Assembly: GCF_012935715.1 (NCBI RefSeq)
Contig: NZ_CP052860.1
Span: 2,232,001 to 2,296,000 of the forward strand
Length of the DNA stretch: 64,000 bases
Reading direction: 5' to 3'
Source of the DNA: Pseudomonas sp. ADAK13
GTDB taxonomy: Bacteria; Pseudomonadota; Gammaproteobacteria; Pseudomonadales; Pseudomonadaceae
A model generated the notes under the pieces. It was not told where the DNA came from. It worked only from the letters and a program-made list of their open reading frames with translations, and searched no databases. Both the position numbers and the translations under genes were made by a program. Positions 33,900-44,721 of the stretch are shown in pieces; position 1 is the stretch's first letter, and every line of letters begins with the position of its first letter.

Positions 33900-35444
33900 A
33901 TGCAGCAACTCAATCCTTCCGAAATAAGTGAAATTATCAAGGGCCGCATCGACAAGCTCGATGTGACCTCCCAAGCCCGTAACGAAGGCACTGTCGTCAG
34001 CGTATCTGACGGCATCGTGCGGATTCACGGTCTGGCCGACGTAATGTACGGCGAGATGATCGAGTTTCCGGGCGGCGTCTACGGTATGGCCCTCAACCTG
34101 GAGCAAGACTCTGTAGGTGCCGTTGTATTGGGCTCCTACCAGACTCTGGCTGAAGGCATGAGCGCCAAGTGCACAGGCCGCATCCTGGAAGTTCCGGTGG
34201 GTAAGGAACTGCTGGGTCGCGTTGTCGACGCACTGGGTAACCCAGTTGACGGCAAAGGTCCGCTGAACAACACCGAGACCGATGCGGTCGAGAAAGTTGC
34301 TCCAGGCGTGATCTGGCGTAAGTCGGTAGACCAGCCTGTACAGACTGGCTACAAGGCTGTCGATGCCATGATTCCTGTCGGCCGTGGCCAGCGTGAGCTG
34401 ATCATCGGTGACCGTCAGATCGGTAAAACCGCTCTGGCGATCGACGCGATCATCAACCAGAAAGACAGCGGGATTTTCTGCGTCTACGTAGCCATCGGTC
34501 AGAAACAATCGACCATCGCCAACGTGGTTCGCAAGCTGGAAGAAAACGGCGCCCTGGCTAACACCATCGTCGTGGCCGCCAGTGCTTCCGAATCCGCTGC
34601 ACTTCAGTTCCTGGCACCGTACTCCGGTTGCACCATGGGCGAATACTTCCGCGACCGCGGTGAAGACGCGCTGATCGTTTATGACGATCTGTCCAAGCAA
34701 GCAGTGGCTTACCGCCAGATTTCCCTGCTGCTGCGCCGTCCACCAGGCCGTGAAGCTTACCCAGGCGACGTGTTCTATCTCCACTCCCGTCTGCTGGAGC
34801 GCGCATCCCGCGTTTCGGAAGAATACGTAGAGAAGTTCACCAACGGCGCAGTGACCGGCAAAACCGGTTCCCTGACCGCATTGCCGATCATCGAAACCCA
34901 GGCTGGCGACGTTTCCGCGTTCGTTCCGACCAACGTGATTTCCATCACCGACGGTCAGATCTTCCTGGAATCGGCCATGTTCAACTCCGGGATCCGTCCT
35001 GCAGTGAACGCCGGTGTTTCGGTATCCCGTGTGGGTGGTGCCGCTCAGACCAAGATCATCAAGAAGCTCTCCGGTGGTATCCGTACCGCTCTGGCTCAGT
35101 ACCGTGAACTGGCGGCATTCGCCCAGTTCGCTTCTGACCTGGACGAAGCGACCCGTAAGCAACTTGAGCATGGTCAGCGCGTTACCGAGCTGATGAAGCA
35201 GAAGCAATACGCACCAATGTCGATCGCTGACATGGCGCTGTCGCTGTATGCCGCTGAGCGTGGGTTCCTGACCGACGTTGAAATCACCAAGGTCGGCAGC
35301 TTCGAACAAGCGCTGATTGCTTACTTCAACCGCGATCACGCCGAATTGATGGCGAAGATCAACGTGAAGGGTGACTTCAATGACGACATCGACGCTGGCA
35401 TCAAAGCCGGTATCGAGAAGTTCAAGGCCACCCAAACCTGGTAA
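33900..35444 (+). CDS. atpA: ATP synthase F1 subunit alpha
   Basis: A 514-residue non-catalytic nucleotide-binding subunit of F1. Walker A is GDRQIGKTA, and the family signature [17 protein letters not shown] is present. Length and N terminus ([20 protein letters not shown]) are standard. Confidence 0.98.
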   Translation: MQQLNPSEISEIIKGRIDKLDVTSQARNEGTVVSVSDGIVRIHGLADVMYGEMIEFPGGVYGMALNLEQDSVGAVVLGSYQTLAEGMSAKCTGRILEVPVGKELLGRVVDALGNPVDGKGPLNNTETDAVEKVAPGVIWRKSVDQPVQTGYKAVDAMIPVGRGQRELIIGDRQIGKTALAIDAIINQKDSGIFCVYVAIGQKQSTIANVVRKLEENGALANTIVVAASASESAALQFLAPYSGCTMGEYFRDRGEDALIVYDDLSKQAVAYRQISLLLRRPPGREAYPGDVFYLHSRLLERASRVSEEYVEKFTNGAVTGKTGSLTALPIIETQAGDVSAFVPTNVISITDGQIFLESAMFNSGIRPAVNAGVSVSRVGGAAQTKIIKKLSGGIRTALAQYRELAAFAQFASDLDEATRKQLEHGQRVTELMKQKQYAPMSIADMALSLYAAERGFLTDVEITKVGSFEQALIAYFNRDHAELMAKINVKGDFNDDIDAGIKAGIEKFKATQTW

Positions 35445-35494
35445 GCCGCAGCGGGGGCCGCGAGGCTCCCGCTTGCTAACCTGATAGGTGTTAC

Positions 35495-36355
35495 ATGGCA
35501 GGCGCAAAAGAGATTCGCAGTAAGATTGCGAGCATCAAAAGCACGCAAAAGATCACCAGCGCCATGGAAAAAGTGGCGGTCAGCAAAATGCGCAAGGCAC
35601 AAATGCGCATGGCTGCTAGCCGTCCCTACGCGGAGCGTATCCGCCAGGTTATTGGTCATCTGGCCAACGCCAACCCGGAATATCGCCACCCGTTCATGAT
35701 CGATCGCGAAGTAAAGCGCGTCGGTTATGTCGTGGTGAGCAGTGACCGTGGTTTGTGCGGTGGTTTGAATACCAACCTGTTCAAGGCCCTGGTCAAGGAC
35801 ATGGCGGTAAACCGCGAAAAAGGCGTCGAGATCGATCTGTGTGTGGTCGGTAGCAAGGGTGCGGCCTTTTTCCGCAACTTCGGCGGTAACGTCGTTGCAG
35901 CTATCAGCCACCTGGGTGAAGAACCGTCGATCAATGATTTGATCGGCAGCGTCAAAGTGATGCTGGATGCATACCTGGAAGGCCGGATTGACCGCCTGTC
36001 CGTGGTATCCAACAAGTTCATCAACACCATGACGCAACAGCCTACCGTGGAGCAGTTGATTCCATTGGTGGCCACCCCGGAACAAGAACTCAAGCACCAC
36101 TGGGACTACCTCTACGAACCAGACGCCAAAGAGCTGCTTGACGGCTTGATGGTGCGCTACGTGGAGTCGCAGGTGTACCAGGCGGTGGTCGAGAACAACG
36201 CGGCTGAACAAGCTGCGCGGATGATCGCGATGAAGAACGCTACCGACAACGCCGGTGATTTGATCAGCGATTTGCAGCTGATCTACAACAAGGCGCGTCA
36301 GGCTGCGATCACCCAAGAGATCTCGGAAATCGTCGGCGGCGCTGCCGCGGTTTAA
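35495..36355 (+). CDS. atpG: ATP synthase F1 subunit gamma
   Basis: The 286-residue central rotor shaft of F1. [20 protein letters not shown] at the N terminus and the C-terminal coiled-coil [22 protein letters not shown] are the conserved helices that turn inside the alpha3beta3 ring; [11 protein letters not shown] is also a family motif. Confidence 0.98.
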   Translation: MAGAKEIRSKIASIKSTQKITSAMEKVAVSKMRKAQMRMAASRPYAERIRQVIGHLANANPEYRHPFMIDREVKRVGYVVVSSDRGLCGGLNTNLFKALVKDMAVNREKGVEIDLCVVGSKGAAFFRNFGGNVVAAISHLGEEPSINDLIGSVKVMLDAYLEGRIDRLSVVSNKFINTMTQQPTVEQLIPLVATPEQELKHHWDYLYEPDAKELLDGLMVRYVESQVYQAVVENNAAEQAARMIAMKNATDNAGDLISDLQLIYNKARQAAITQEISEIVGGAAAV

Positions 36356-37762
<1,407 letters not shown>

Positions 37763-37806
37763 TTCCGGCGCCCGGTAACGGGCGCTAATCAGGTTGAGGC
37801 AAGCAG

Positions 37807-38232
37807 ATGGCTATGACATTCCATTGCGATATCGTCAGCGCGGAAGGGGAAATCTTCTCCGGTCAGATCGAGAGTGTGATTGCACACGGCGAACTGGGCG
37901 ACCTGGGTATTAACTTTGGCCACGCGCCATTGATTACATCCTTGAAGCCTGGTCCGATCACTCTGACCAAGCTGGGCGGGGAAAGGGAGGTGTTTTACAT
38001 CTCCGGTGGTTTCCTCGAGGTTCAGCCGAACATGGTCAAGGTACTTGCCGACACCGTGCAACGTGCTGCCGACCTGGATGAAGCCTCCGCTCAGGAAGCC
38101 GTCAAGGCTGCCGAGAAGGCCCTGAACGAAAAAGGCGCAGATTTCGACTACGGTTCTGCTGCTGCACGTCTGGCCGAGGCCGCAGCTCAGCTGCGCACCG
38201 TCCAGCAGATCCGCAAGAAGTTTGGCGGCTAA
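37807..38232 (+). CDS. atpC: ATP synthase F1 subunit epsilon
   Basis: A 141-residue subunit with an N-terminal beta sandwich ([17 protein letters not shown] ... [22 protein letters not shown]) and a C-terminal helical hairpin that regulates ATP hydrolysis. It closes the atp operon and is followed by a strong terminator. Confidence 0.97.
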   Translation: MAMTFHCDIVSAEGEIFSGQIESVIAHGELGDLGINFGHAPLITSLKPGPITLTKLGGEREVFYISGGFLEVQPNMVKVLADTVQRAADLDEASAQEAVKAAEKALNEKGADFDYGSAAARLAEAAAQLRTVQQIRKKFGG

Positions 38233-38260
38233 GCCGTCAAGCCTCATGCGTGATTGATTA

Positions 38261-38286
38261 AAAAGGGTAGCCTCGGCTACCCTTTT
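38261..38286 (+). terminator. Rho-independent terminator of the atp operon
   Basis: AAAAGGGTAG pairs with CTACCCTTTT around CCTCGG, followed by TCTTTTTTT. It lies 28 bases after the atpC stop. Confidence 0.93.
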
Positions 38287-38347
38287 TCTTTTTTTGCAAA
38301 ACACTTCTTTGGTCTGAAGTCTGACCGCCCAGGATTGGTAGCCATTC

Positions 38348-39715
38348 ATGTCTCTCGAAATCGTAATTCTTGCCGCAGGCCAGGGCACCCGCATGCGTTC
38401 GGCCCTGCCCAAGGTGCTGCACCCGGTTGCCGGCAACTCCATGCTTGGCCATGTTATCCACAGCGCCCGGCAGCTTGATCCACAGCGCATTCATGTGGTG
38501 ATCGGCCACGGTGCCGATGTGGTGCGTGAGCGGCTGGCAGCGGACGACTTGAATTTCGTATTGCAGGACAAGCAATTGGGTACCGGCCACGCCACCGCGC
38601 AAGCCGTGCCGTTCATCCAGGCCGATACCGTGCTGATCCTCTACGGTGACGTGCCGCTGATCGAAGTGGAAACCTTGCAGCGCCTGCTCAAACACGTCGT
38701 GCCTGGCCAGATGGGCCTGCTCACTGTTGAGCTGGACGACCCGACCGGCTACGGCCGCATCGTGCGCAACGCTGACGGAAAGGTTGCCGCCATCGTCGAG
38801 CATAAAGACGCCAGCGAAGCCCAGCGTGCCATCACCGAAGGCAACACCGGGATCCTCGCGGTGCCGGCCGATCGCCTGGCGGACTGGATGAGCCGCCTGT
38901 CCAACAACAACGCCCAGGGCGAGTACTACCTGACCGACGTCATCGAGATGGCCGTCAGCGATGGCCTGGTGGTCGCCACCGAGCAGCCCCACGACCCGAT
39001 GGAAGTGCAGGGCGCCAACGACCGCAAGCAACTGGCCGAGCTGGAGCGCCACTATCAATTGCGTGAAGGCCGCCGCCTGATGGCGTTGGGCGTGACGCTA
39101 CGTGATCCGGCACGTTTCGACGTGCGGGGTGATGTCACGGTGGGCCGCGACGTGCTGATCGATATCAACGTGATTCTCGAAGGCCGTGTGGTCATTGAAG
39201 ATGGCGTGGTCATCGGCCCGAACTGCGTGATCAAGGACAGCACCCTGCGCCAAGGCGTGGTGATCAAGGCCAACAGCCATATCGACGGCGCCGTGATGGG
39301 CGAGGGCAGTGACGCGGGTCCATTCGCGCGTCTGCGTCCGGGCAGCGTGCTGGGGGCCAGGGCCCATGTGGGTAACTTTGTAGAACTGAAAAACGCACAG
39401 ATGGGCGATGACGCCAAGGCCGGGCACCTGGCCTACCTCGGTGATGCGGTGATTGGGGCGCGCACCAATATCGGCGCCGGCGCTATTACCTGTAACTACG
39501 ATGGCGCCAACAAGTACCAGACGACCATTGGCGAAGACGTGTTTATTGGCTCCAACAACTCGTTGATTGCACCCGTCACCATTGGTGATGGTTCAAACAC
39601 TGCGGCAGGCTCAACCATCAACCAGGATGTGGATAAGTCCCAACTGGCGGTTGCCCGCGCCCGCCAGCGCAACATCGACGGCTGGAAGCGCCCGGTCAAA
39701 ATCAAAAAGACCTGA
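38348..39715 (+). CDS. glmU: Bifunctional UDP-N-acetylglucosamine pyrophosphorylase / glucosamine-1-phosphate N-acetyltransferase
   Basis: A 455-residue enzyme making UDP-GlcNAc for peptidoglycan and LPS. The N-terminal uridylyltransferase domain has [19 protein letters not shown] and LYGDVPLI; the C-terminal left-handed beta-helix acetyltransferase domain has hexapeptide repeats and [17 protein letters not shown]. Three DnaA boxes lie in or just after the gene (38454-38462, 39628-39636, 39717-39725). Confidence 0.97.
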   Translation: MSLEIVILAAGQGTRMRSALPKVLHPVAGNSMLGHVIHSARQLDPQRIHVVIGHGADVVRERLAADDLNFVLQDKQLGTGHATAQAVPFIQADTVLILYGDVPLIEVETLQRLLKHVVPGQMGLLTVELDDPTGYGRIVRNADGKVAAIVEHKDASEAQRAITEGNTGILAVPADRLADWMSRLSNNNAQGEYYLTDVIEMAVSDGLVVATEQPHDPMEVQGANDRKQLAELERHYQLREGRRLMALGVTLRDPARFDVRGDVTVGRDVLIDINVILEGRVVIEDGVVIGPNCVIKDSTLRQGVVIKANSHIDGAVMGEGSDAGPFARLRPGSVLGARAHVGNFVELKNAQMGDDAKAGHLAYLGDAVIGARTNIGAGAITCNYDGANKYQTTIGEDVFIGSNNSLIAPVTIGDGSNTAAGSTINQDVDKSQLAVARARQRNIDGWKRPVKIKKT

Positions 39716-39733
39716 GTTATCCACAACCTCAAT

Positions 39734-39771
39734 AAACCTGTTGGTGCCATCCATGCGGCCCCAACAGGTTT
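39734..39771 (+). terminator. Rho-independent terminator after glmU
   Basis: AAACCTGTTGG (39734-39744) pairs with CCAACAGGTTT (39761-39771) around a 16-base loop, followed by a T-run. It separates glmU from glmR-glmS. Confidence 0.85.
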
Positions 39772-39853
39772 TTTTACGTCCCCCGCTTGACGATCCTCAG
39801 CCAATAGGTTTTGATTGCCTTCGTTATCTTTCGAAACGAAACTTATCTTCACC

Positions 39854-40621
39854 ATGTCGAAACGAAATACACCCCAACGTCGCCACAACATCCTTGCCAT
39901 GCTCACCGAGCAAGGTGAAGTCAGCGTGGACGAATTGGCGAAGCGTTTCGAAACCTCGGAAGTGACCATCCGCAAGGACTTGGCGGCCCTCGAAAGTAAC
40001 GGCCTGTTGCTGCGTCGCTACGGCGGCGCTATCACCATGCCCCAGGAACTGGTCGGCGACCCGGCCCAGCCCATTTCGGTCTACAAGCGCGCCATCGCCC
40101 GTGCTGCCGTCCGGCGTTTGCGTGAACACGCACGCATCATCATCGACAGCGGCAGTACCACCGCCGCCATGATCCCCGAACTGGGCCATCAGCCCGGCCT
40201 GGTGGTGATGACCAACTCCCTGCACGTGGCCAGCGCGTTGAGTGAACTGGAACACGAGCCGGTACTGTTGATGACTGGCGGCACCTGGGACCCGCATTCG
40301 GACTCGTTCCAAGGCCAGGTCGCCGAGCAGGTGCTGCGTTCCTACGATTTCGACCAGTTGTTCATTGGCGCCGATGGCATCGACCTGGAGCGCGGTACCA
40401 CCACCTTCAACGAATTGCTGGGGCTGAGCCGCGTCATGGCCGAGGTCGCCCGCGAAGTGGTGGTGATGGTCGAGTCCGACAAGATTGGCCGCAAGATCCC
40501 CAACCTGGAACTGCCCTGGAGCAGCGTCCATACCCTTATTACCGATGATCGCCTGCCGTTTGAGGCCCGCGACCAGATTCAAGCCCGCGGCATCACGCTG
40601 ATTTGCGCGGCAGTCATCTAG
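39854..40621 (+). CDS. glmR: DeoR/GlpR-family transcriptional regulator of glmS
   Basis: A 255-residue regulator. The N-terminal helix-turn-helix is [39 protein letters not shown]; the C-terminal sugar-phosphate-sensing domain is DeoRC-like ([41 protein letters not shown]). It starts at ATG 39854; the frame extends upstream without conservation. It lies 10 bases before glmS, matching GlmR of P. aeruginosa, which controls glucosamine-6-phosphate supply. Confidence 0.9.
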   Translation: MSKRNTPQRRHNILAMLTEQGEVSVDELAKRFETSEVTIRKDLAALESNGLLLRRYGGAITMPQELVGDPAQPISVYKRAIARAAVRRLREHARIIIDSGSTTAAMIPELGHQPGLVVMTNSLHVASALSELEHEPVLLMTGGTWDPHSDSFQGQVAEQVLRSYDFDQLFIGADGIDLERGTTTFNELLGLSRVMAEVAREVVVMVESDKIGRKIPNLELPWSSVHTLITDDRLPFEARDQIQARGITLICAAVI

Positions 40622-40631
40622 GAGAGAAACC

Positions 40632-42464
40632 ATGTGTGGAATTGTTGGCGCAGTCGCTGAACGAAACGTCACCGCCATTTTGCTCGAAGGCCTCAAACGC
40701 CTGGAATACCGTGGCTACGACAGCGCCGGTGTGGCGCTCTTTACCAACGCCGGCAAGCTTGAGCGCATGCGTCGCCCGGGCAAGGTCAGCGAACTCGAAC
40801 AAGCGTTGGCTGGTGAGCCGCTGGTAGGCCGCCTGGGTATCGCCCACACCCGTTGGGCCACCCACGGCGCACCGTGCGAGCGCAACGCTCACCCACACTT
40901 CTCCGGTGACCTGGCTGTTGTCCACAACGGCATTATCGAAAACCACGAAGTGCTGCGTGAGCAGCTGAAAGGCCAGGGGTATGTCTTCACCTCGGACACC
41001 GACACCGAAGTCATCGCCCACCTGCTGAACCACAAGCTCAAGGACCTCGGCGACCTGACCAACGCCCTCAAGGCCACCGTCAAGGAACTGCATGGCGCCT
41101 ATGGCCTGGCCGTGATCAGCGCGAGCCAACCTGACCGCCTGGTCGCCGCCCGCAGTGGCAGCCCATTGGTGATCGGCCTGGGCCTGGGCGAGAACTTCCT
41201 GGCCTCCGACCAACTGGCCCTGCGCCAGGTCACCGACCGCTTCATGTACCTGGAGGAAGGCGACATCGCCGAGATCCGCCGCGAAAGCGTGTCGATCTGG
41301 GACGTCAACGGCCAGTCCGTTGAACGTGAAGCCGTGCAGTACCGCGACGGTGCCGAAGCCGCCGACAAGGGCGAATTCCGCCACTTCATGCTCAAGGAAA
41401 TCCACGAGCAACCGTCTGTCGTGCAACGTACCCTGGAAGGTCGCCTGAGCCAGAACCAGGTGTTGGTACAAGCCTTCGGCCCGCAAGCCGCCGAGCTGTT
41501 CGCCAAAGTGCGCAACGTGCAAATCGTCGCCTGCGGCACCAGCTACCACGCGGGCATGGTCGCCCGTTACTGGCTCGAAGAACTGGCCGGCATCCCGTGC
41601 CAGGTCGAAGTCGCCAGCGAATTCCGCTACCGCAAGGTGGTGGTGCAGCCCGACACCCTGTTCGTGACCATCTCCCAGTCCGGCGAAACCGCCGACACCC
41701 TGGCCGCCCTGCGCAATGCCAAGGAACTGGGCTTCCTCGGCAGCCTGGCGATCTGCAACGTCGGCATCAGCTCCCTGGTGCGCGAGTCCGACCTGACTCT
41801 GCTGACTCAGGCCGGCCGCGAAATCGGCGTGGCCTCCACTAAAGCCTTCACCACCCAGTTGGTGGGCCTGTTGCTGCTGACCCTGTCCCTGGGCCAGGTG
41901 CGCGGCACGCTGGAAGACGGCGTCGAAGCCAAGCTGGTGGAAGAACTGCGCCGCCTGCCGGCCCGCCTGGGCGAAGCGCTGGCCATGGACAGCACCGTGG
42001 AAAAAGTCGCCGAGTTGTTCGCCGACAAACACCACACCCTGTTCCTCGGCCGTGGCGCGCAATACCCGGTGGCGATGGAAGGATCCCTCAAGCTCAAGGA
42101 AATCTCCTACATTCACGCCGAAGCCTACCCGGCCGGTGAGCTCAAGCACGGCCCGTTGGCCCTGGTGGATGACGACATGCCAGTGGTGACCGTCGCGCCG
42201 AACAACGAACTGCTGGAGAAGCTCAAGTCCAACCTGCAGGAAGTGCGCGCCCGTGGCGGCCAACTGATCGTGTTCGCGGATGAGAAGGCCGGCATGACCA
42301 ATGGCGAAGGCACCCACGTCATCAACATGCCGCACATCCACGACACCCTGTCGCCGATCCTCTACACCATCCCGTTGCAACTGCTGTCGTACTACGTCGC
42401 CGTGCTCAAGGGCACTGACGTGGACCAGCCGCGCAACCTGGCGAAGTCGGTGACGGTGGAGTAA
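40632..42464 (+). CDS. glmS: Glutamine--fructose-6-phosphate aminotransferase (isomerizing)
   Basis: A 610-residue enzyme making glucosamine-6-phosphate from fructose-6-phosphate and glutamine. Cys2 of [10 protein letters not shown] is the N-terminal nucleophile of the glutaminase domain; two SIS domains follow ([37 protein letters not shown]); the C terminus [13 protein letters not shown] is universal. Its last codons are the TnsD recognition site of attTn7, and a Tn7-like element is inserted just downstream. The gene itself is intact, as expected for this target site. Confidence 0.98.
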   Translation: MCGIVGAVAERNVTAILLEGLKRLEYRGYDSAGVALFTNAGKLERMRRPGKVSELEQALAGEPLVGRLGIAHTRWATHGAPCERNAHPHFSGDLAVVHNGIIENHEVLREQLKGQGYVFTSDTDTEVIAHLLNHKLKDLGDLTNALKATVKELHGAYGLAVISASQPDRLVAARSGSPLVIGLGLGENFLASDQLALRQVTDRFMYLEEGDIAEIRRESVSIWDVNGQSVEREAVQYRDGAEAADKGEFRHFMLKEIHEQPSVVQRTLEGRLSQNQVLVQAFGPQAAELFAKVRNVQIVACGTSYHAGMVARYWLEELAGIPCQVEVASEFRYRKVVVQPDTLFVTISQSGETADTLAALRNAKELGFLGSLAICNVGISSLVRESDLTLLTQAGREIGVASTKAFTTQLVGLLLLTLSLGQVRGTLEDGVEAKLVEELRRLPARLGEALAMDSTVEKVAELFADKHHTLFLGRGAQYPVAMEGSLKLKEISYIHAEAYPAGELKHGPLALVDDDMPVVTVAPNNELLEKLKSNLQEVRARGGQLIVFADEKAGMTNGEGTHVINMPHIHDTLSPILYTIPLQLLSYYVAVLKGTDVDQPRNLAKSVTVE

Positions 42465-42487
42465 GCCTCACCCGTACCAGCAAAACC
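42429..42487. other. attTn7: attTn7 target site (glmS 3' end and proximal flank)
   Basis: The last codons of glmS (CGCAACCTGGCGAAGTCGGT onward) match the conserved DNA that TnsD proteins read, and the stop is followed by 23 bases of flank before the proposed transposon tip. In Tn7 insertion is centred about 25 bases after the glmS stop, so the spacing is right. Confidence 0.85.
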
Positions 42488-42533
42488 TGGATTTAGAGAA
42501 TTAAAACTGTCGCTAGCTAATTAAAACTGTCGC
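42488..42533. repeat. Right end of the Tn7-like element with two TnsB-box-like repeats
   Basis: The proposed tip is TGGATTTA (42488-42495). AATTAAAACTGTCGC follows at 42499-42513 and again, exactly, at 42519-42533, a 20-base period. Tn7-family ends are known to consist of an 8-bp terminal sequence followed by tandem TnsB-binding sites of about 20 bp, which this matches. A related TGTCGCGACAG palindrome lies further in, at 42564-42574. Confidence 0.7.
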
Positions 42534-42624
42534 AGCACAGGGGAGCGCTCGCTGGCTCTCTTGATGTCGCGACAGGCTTCTCCCGCCCGGTTCCTAAATT
42601 GGCACCAATGCACCGGCGTTTCCG

Positions 42625-43749
42625 ATGCTCTTGCAAATACGACCTGATGAGTCACTTACTTCCTTTGTAATGCGAAACCTCCTTATAAACAGGTATGCAT
42701 CCGATATGGAGGTCTTTATAGAGCTGGCAAAGCGTGCCTCATTCGGTAGAGCCGAGGTAAAGAAATTAGCGTCGGCTATAGGATGGCAGGGGTGTTATGG
42801 ATTCAATCGCCTAATTCATTACCACACAGATGTGGCAAAGCTGTTTGTAATTAAGAACTCTCAAGATGTTTCCTATTCTGGAAAGCACTATGCTACTGAG
42901 GAAGTTCGCTATAGCGACTGGGATGCTTCTTATTGCCCTGACTGTGTAAGAGAAGATCTTGAGAGCTTCGGTTTTTCGTATTGGAAACGCTTCTGCAACC
43001 GGTACGTGAATGTCTGCTACAAGCACAACGTAGTCCTTCTTAACCACTGCCAATTTTGCGGAAAACCGTTTTCACGCAAAGGCCATACATTGGATGTAAT
43101 GTGGCGGAATTGTGATGGCAAACATCTTGCTGAGGCACCGTCCCTGCGTAACGACAATTTATCGGAACTCAAGCGTGCCATTACCATCCATGGACTTTGT
43201 TCGTCTTCACATCACATCTGTGATGAGGTGGCGCTCCGCGTCTTGCAGGAAAAGGCCGGGTCTCTAATTTCGACCGTGCCTAAAGCTCGCGCTGTGGAAA
43301 TGGAGTCTGACCTCCAAAGGATTGATAGCTACTTAAAAATGTTGGCTGAATCGCGTTCGAACAACAAAGCGAATTGTATAGGCTACTTAAACCTTTGGAT
43401 CATTGATGCTATTGCAACTTTCTATGAGCGGTTTGATGATTTTTTGACAGACCTGAGATCGAGGCAGGCTGATACCCGACCTATAGACTCGCTATGGGGA
43501 ACTTATCAGTCAGGCGGGATAGAGTCCGCTCACTATGTTGAAGAAGATTACGTCTCCGGGATAGGTCGTTGGTTCTGCCCTTATCCAAGCTCGCTATCTG
43601 AAAATGATCGCAGTGGCGACGGGTATTACAGACGGCGGCCCAAGCAATATCCTTGTTGTAATTTTCCTCACCCTAAAGTTAAGGGGCAAAAATTAAAGAT
43701 GGAAAGGCTGAGCGAGATTTTACCAGGCATCCCCCAAATAAAGCCCTAA
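42625..43749 (+). CDS. TniQ-family protein (short form)
   Basis: A 374-residue TniQ-domain protein. The N terminus (IRPDESLTSFVMRNLLIN) is the usual TniQ opening, and the zinc-finger set is Cys104, Cys107 (YCPDCVREDLESFGFSYWKRF), Cys131 and His134 (VCYKHN), with a further HCQFCGKPF. TniQ proteins connect target choice to TnsC. It is shorter than TnsD and lacks the C-terminal domain of the other TniQ protein here. It lies directly inside the right end, reading away from glmS. It may choose a second kind of target or assist TnsC; this is inference. The DNA is AT-richer than the flanking glmS. Confidence 0.85.
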   Translation: MLLQIRPDESLTSFVMRNLLINRYASDMEVFIELAKRASFGRAEVKKLASAIGWQGCYGFNRLIHYHTDVAKLFVIKNSQDVSYSGKHYATEEVRYSDWDASYCPDCVREDLESFGFSYWKRFCNRYVNVCYKHNVVLLNHCQFCGKPFSRKGHTLDVMWRNCDGKHLAEAPSLRNDNLSELKRAITIHGLCSSSHHICDEVALRVLQEKAGSLISTVPKARAVEMESDLQRIDSYLKMLAESRSNNKANCIGYLNLWIIDAIATFYERFDDFLTDLRSRQADTRPIDSLWGTYQSGGIESAHYVEEDYVSGIGRWFCPYPSSLSENDRSGDGYYRRRPKQYPCCNFPHPKVKGQKLKMERLSEILPGIPQIKP

Positions 43750-43867
43750 ACCTCTGCGGATATCGGATGAATGCTTTAAGTGGGCCAAGCGGCCGCTCAA
43801 TCTATAATAGGAAATCCGGTAACTCCGCTTCACGAAAGCTTCCATACGCGGCACTAATTGGCCAAGT

Positions 43868-44479
43868 TCAGCGGTTGCGCAAAATGGCCTCAGCGAATTG
43901 ATGCAACGACGTAAATGTGCCACGGCCTTGCCGGTCGAGCCAAAAACCGTGCATACCAAATGCGATGGGTCCTTCGCAATCACATCGCTTTGAGTCACCG
44001 ACCATCCAAGTGTGAAAGGGCGTTGCCGATACTAGTTGTGTGGCGTGGCGATAGATGTCGAAGGAGGGCTTGATGGCGCGTACAGCAAAGCTGTAGCTGT
44101 AACCGTCCAATCTTGGGTAGAGGTTTTCGATAGCTGCTGCATAGGGTTTAGCCAGATTGGAACACACCACCACTTTTACTCCAGCGTCTTGAAGTGCCTC
44201 TACCGCAACAACGCCGTCCGGATAGGCTCGAATATCTGCTAAATCATTGTGTAGATCGGACTCTAAACGTGACATCACGGATGGATCGACCAGGATGCCA
44301 AAAAAATCCGCAGCCTGGCGCAGGTCCATTGGTAAAGTAAGGAGCTGTTCAGCATCAGTAGGTTGGGGCCGACGTCCCTGTTCAATGCCGAGTTTGAGAA
44401 TTTTTCGAAAGGGGTGACTGCCTTCGTTGATTTCTATCAGCGTACCGAACGCGTCAAAAATAGCTGCGGAAACAGGCAT
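43868..44479 (-). CDS. HAD-superfamily hydrolase
   Basis: A 203-residue HAD phosphatase-like protein. Motif I is FDAFGTLIEI (nucleophile Asp, with Phe in place of the more common second Asp neighbour), motif II VVCSNLAKPY, motif III Lys in AIKPSFDIY, and motif IV MVGDSKRCDCEGP. The frame extends 65 residues upstream, but the ATG at 44479 begins the conserved domain. It lies between the two TniQ genes, on the strand opposite to the short one. Substrate is unknown; it is a cargo gene of unclear purpose. Confidence 0.8.
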   Translation of the reverse strand: MPVSAAIFDAFGTLIEINEGSHPFRKILKLGIEQGRRPQPTDAEQLLTLPMDLRQAADFFGILVDPSVMSRLESDLHNDLADIRAYPDGVVAVEALQDAGVKVVVCSNLAKPYAAAIENLYPRLDGYSYSFAVRAIKPSFDIYRHATQLVSATPFHTWMVGDSKRCDCEGPIAFGMHGFWLDRQGRGTFTSLHQFAEAILRNR

Positions 44480-44721
44480 ACAAACTCGCTCACGTTGGAG
44501 TAATGTGGTGTTTTTTACGCCCCACCGGATGGGTGTATTGGCGGCAGAGCAAGCTCCTTTGCCTAAGACTAGCTCATTGATACCTAGCGGCTGAACCGTA
44601 TACGGCCCAATGGAGTCAAATTTCGAATTGCGGAAGCTCTCAACCGAGGAAGATGAGGTGAGCGCCCGGCTCAATATGATGTTTAGTCAGCTCCAAGAGA
44701 TATGAATCCAGTAGTCCGAAG

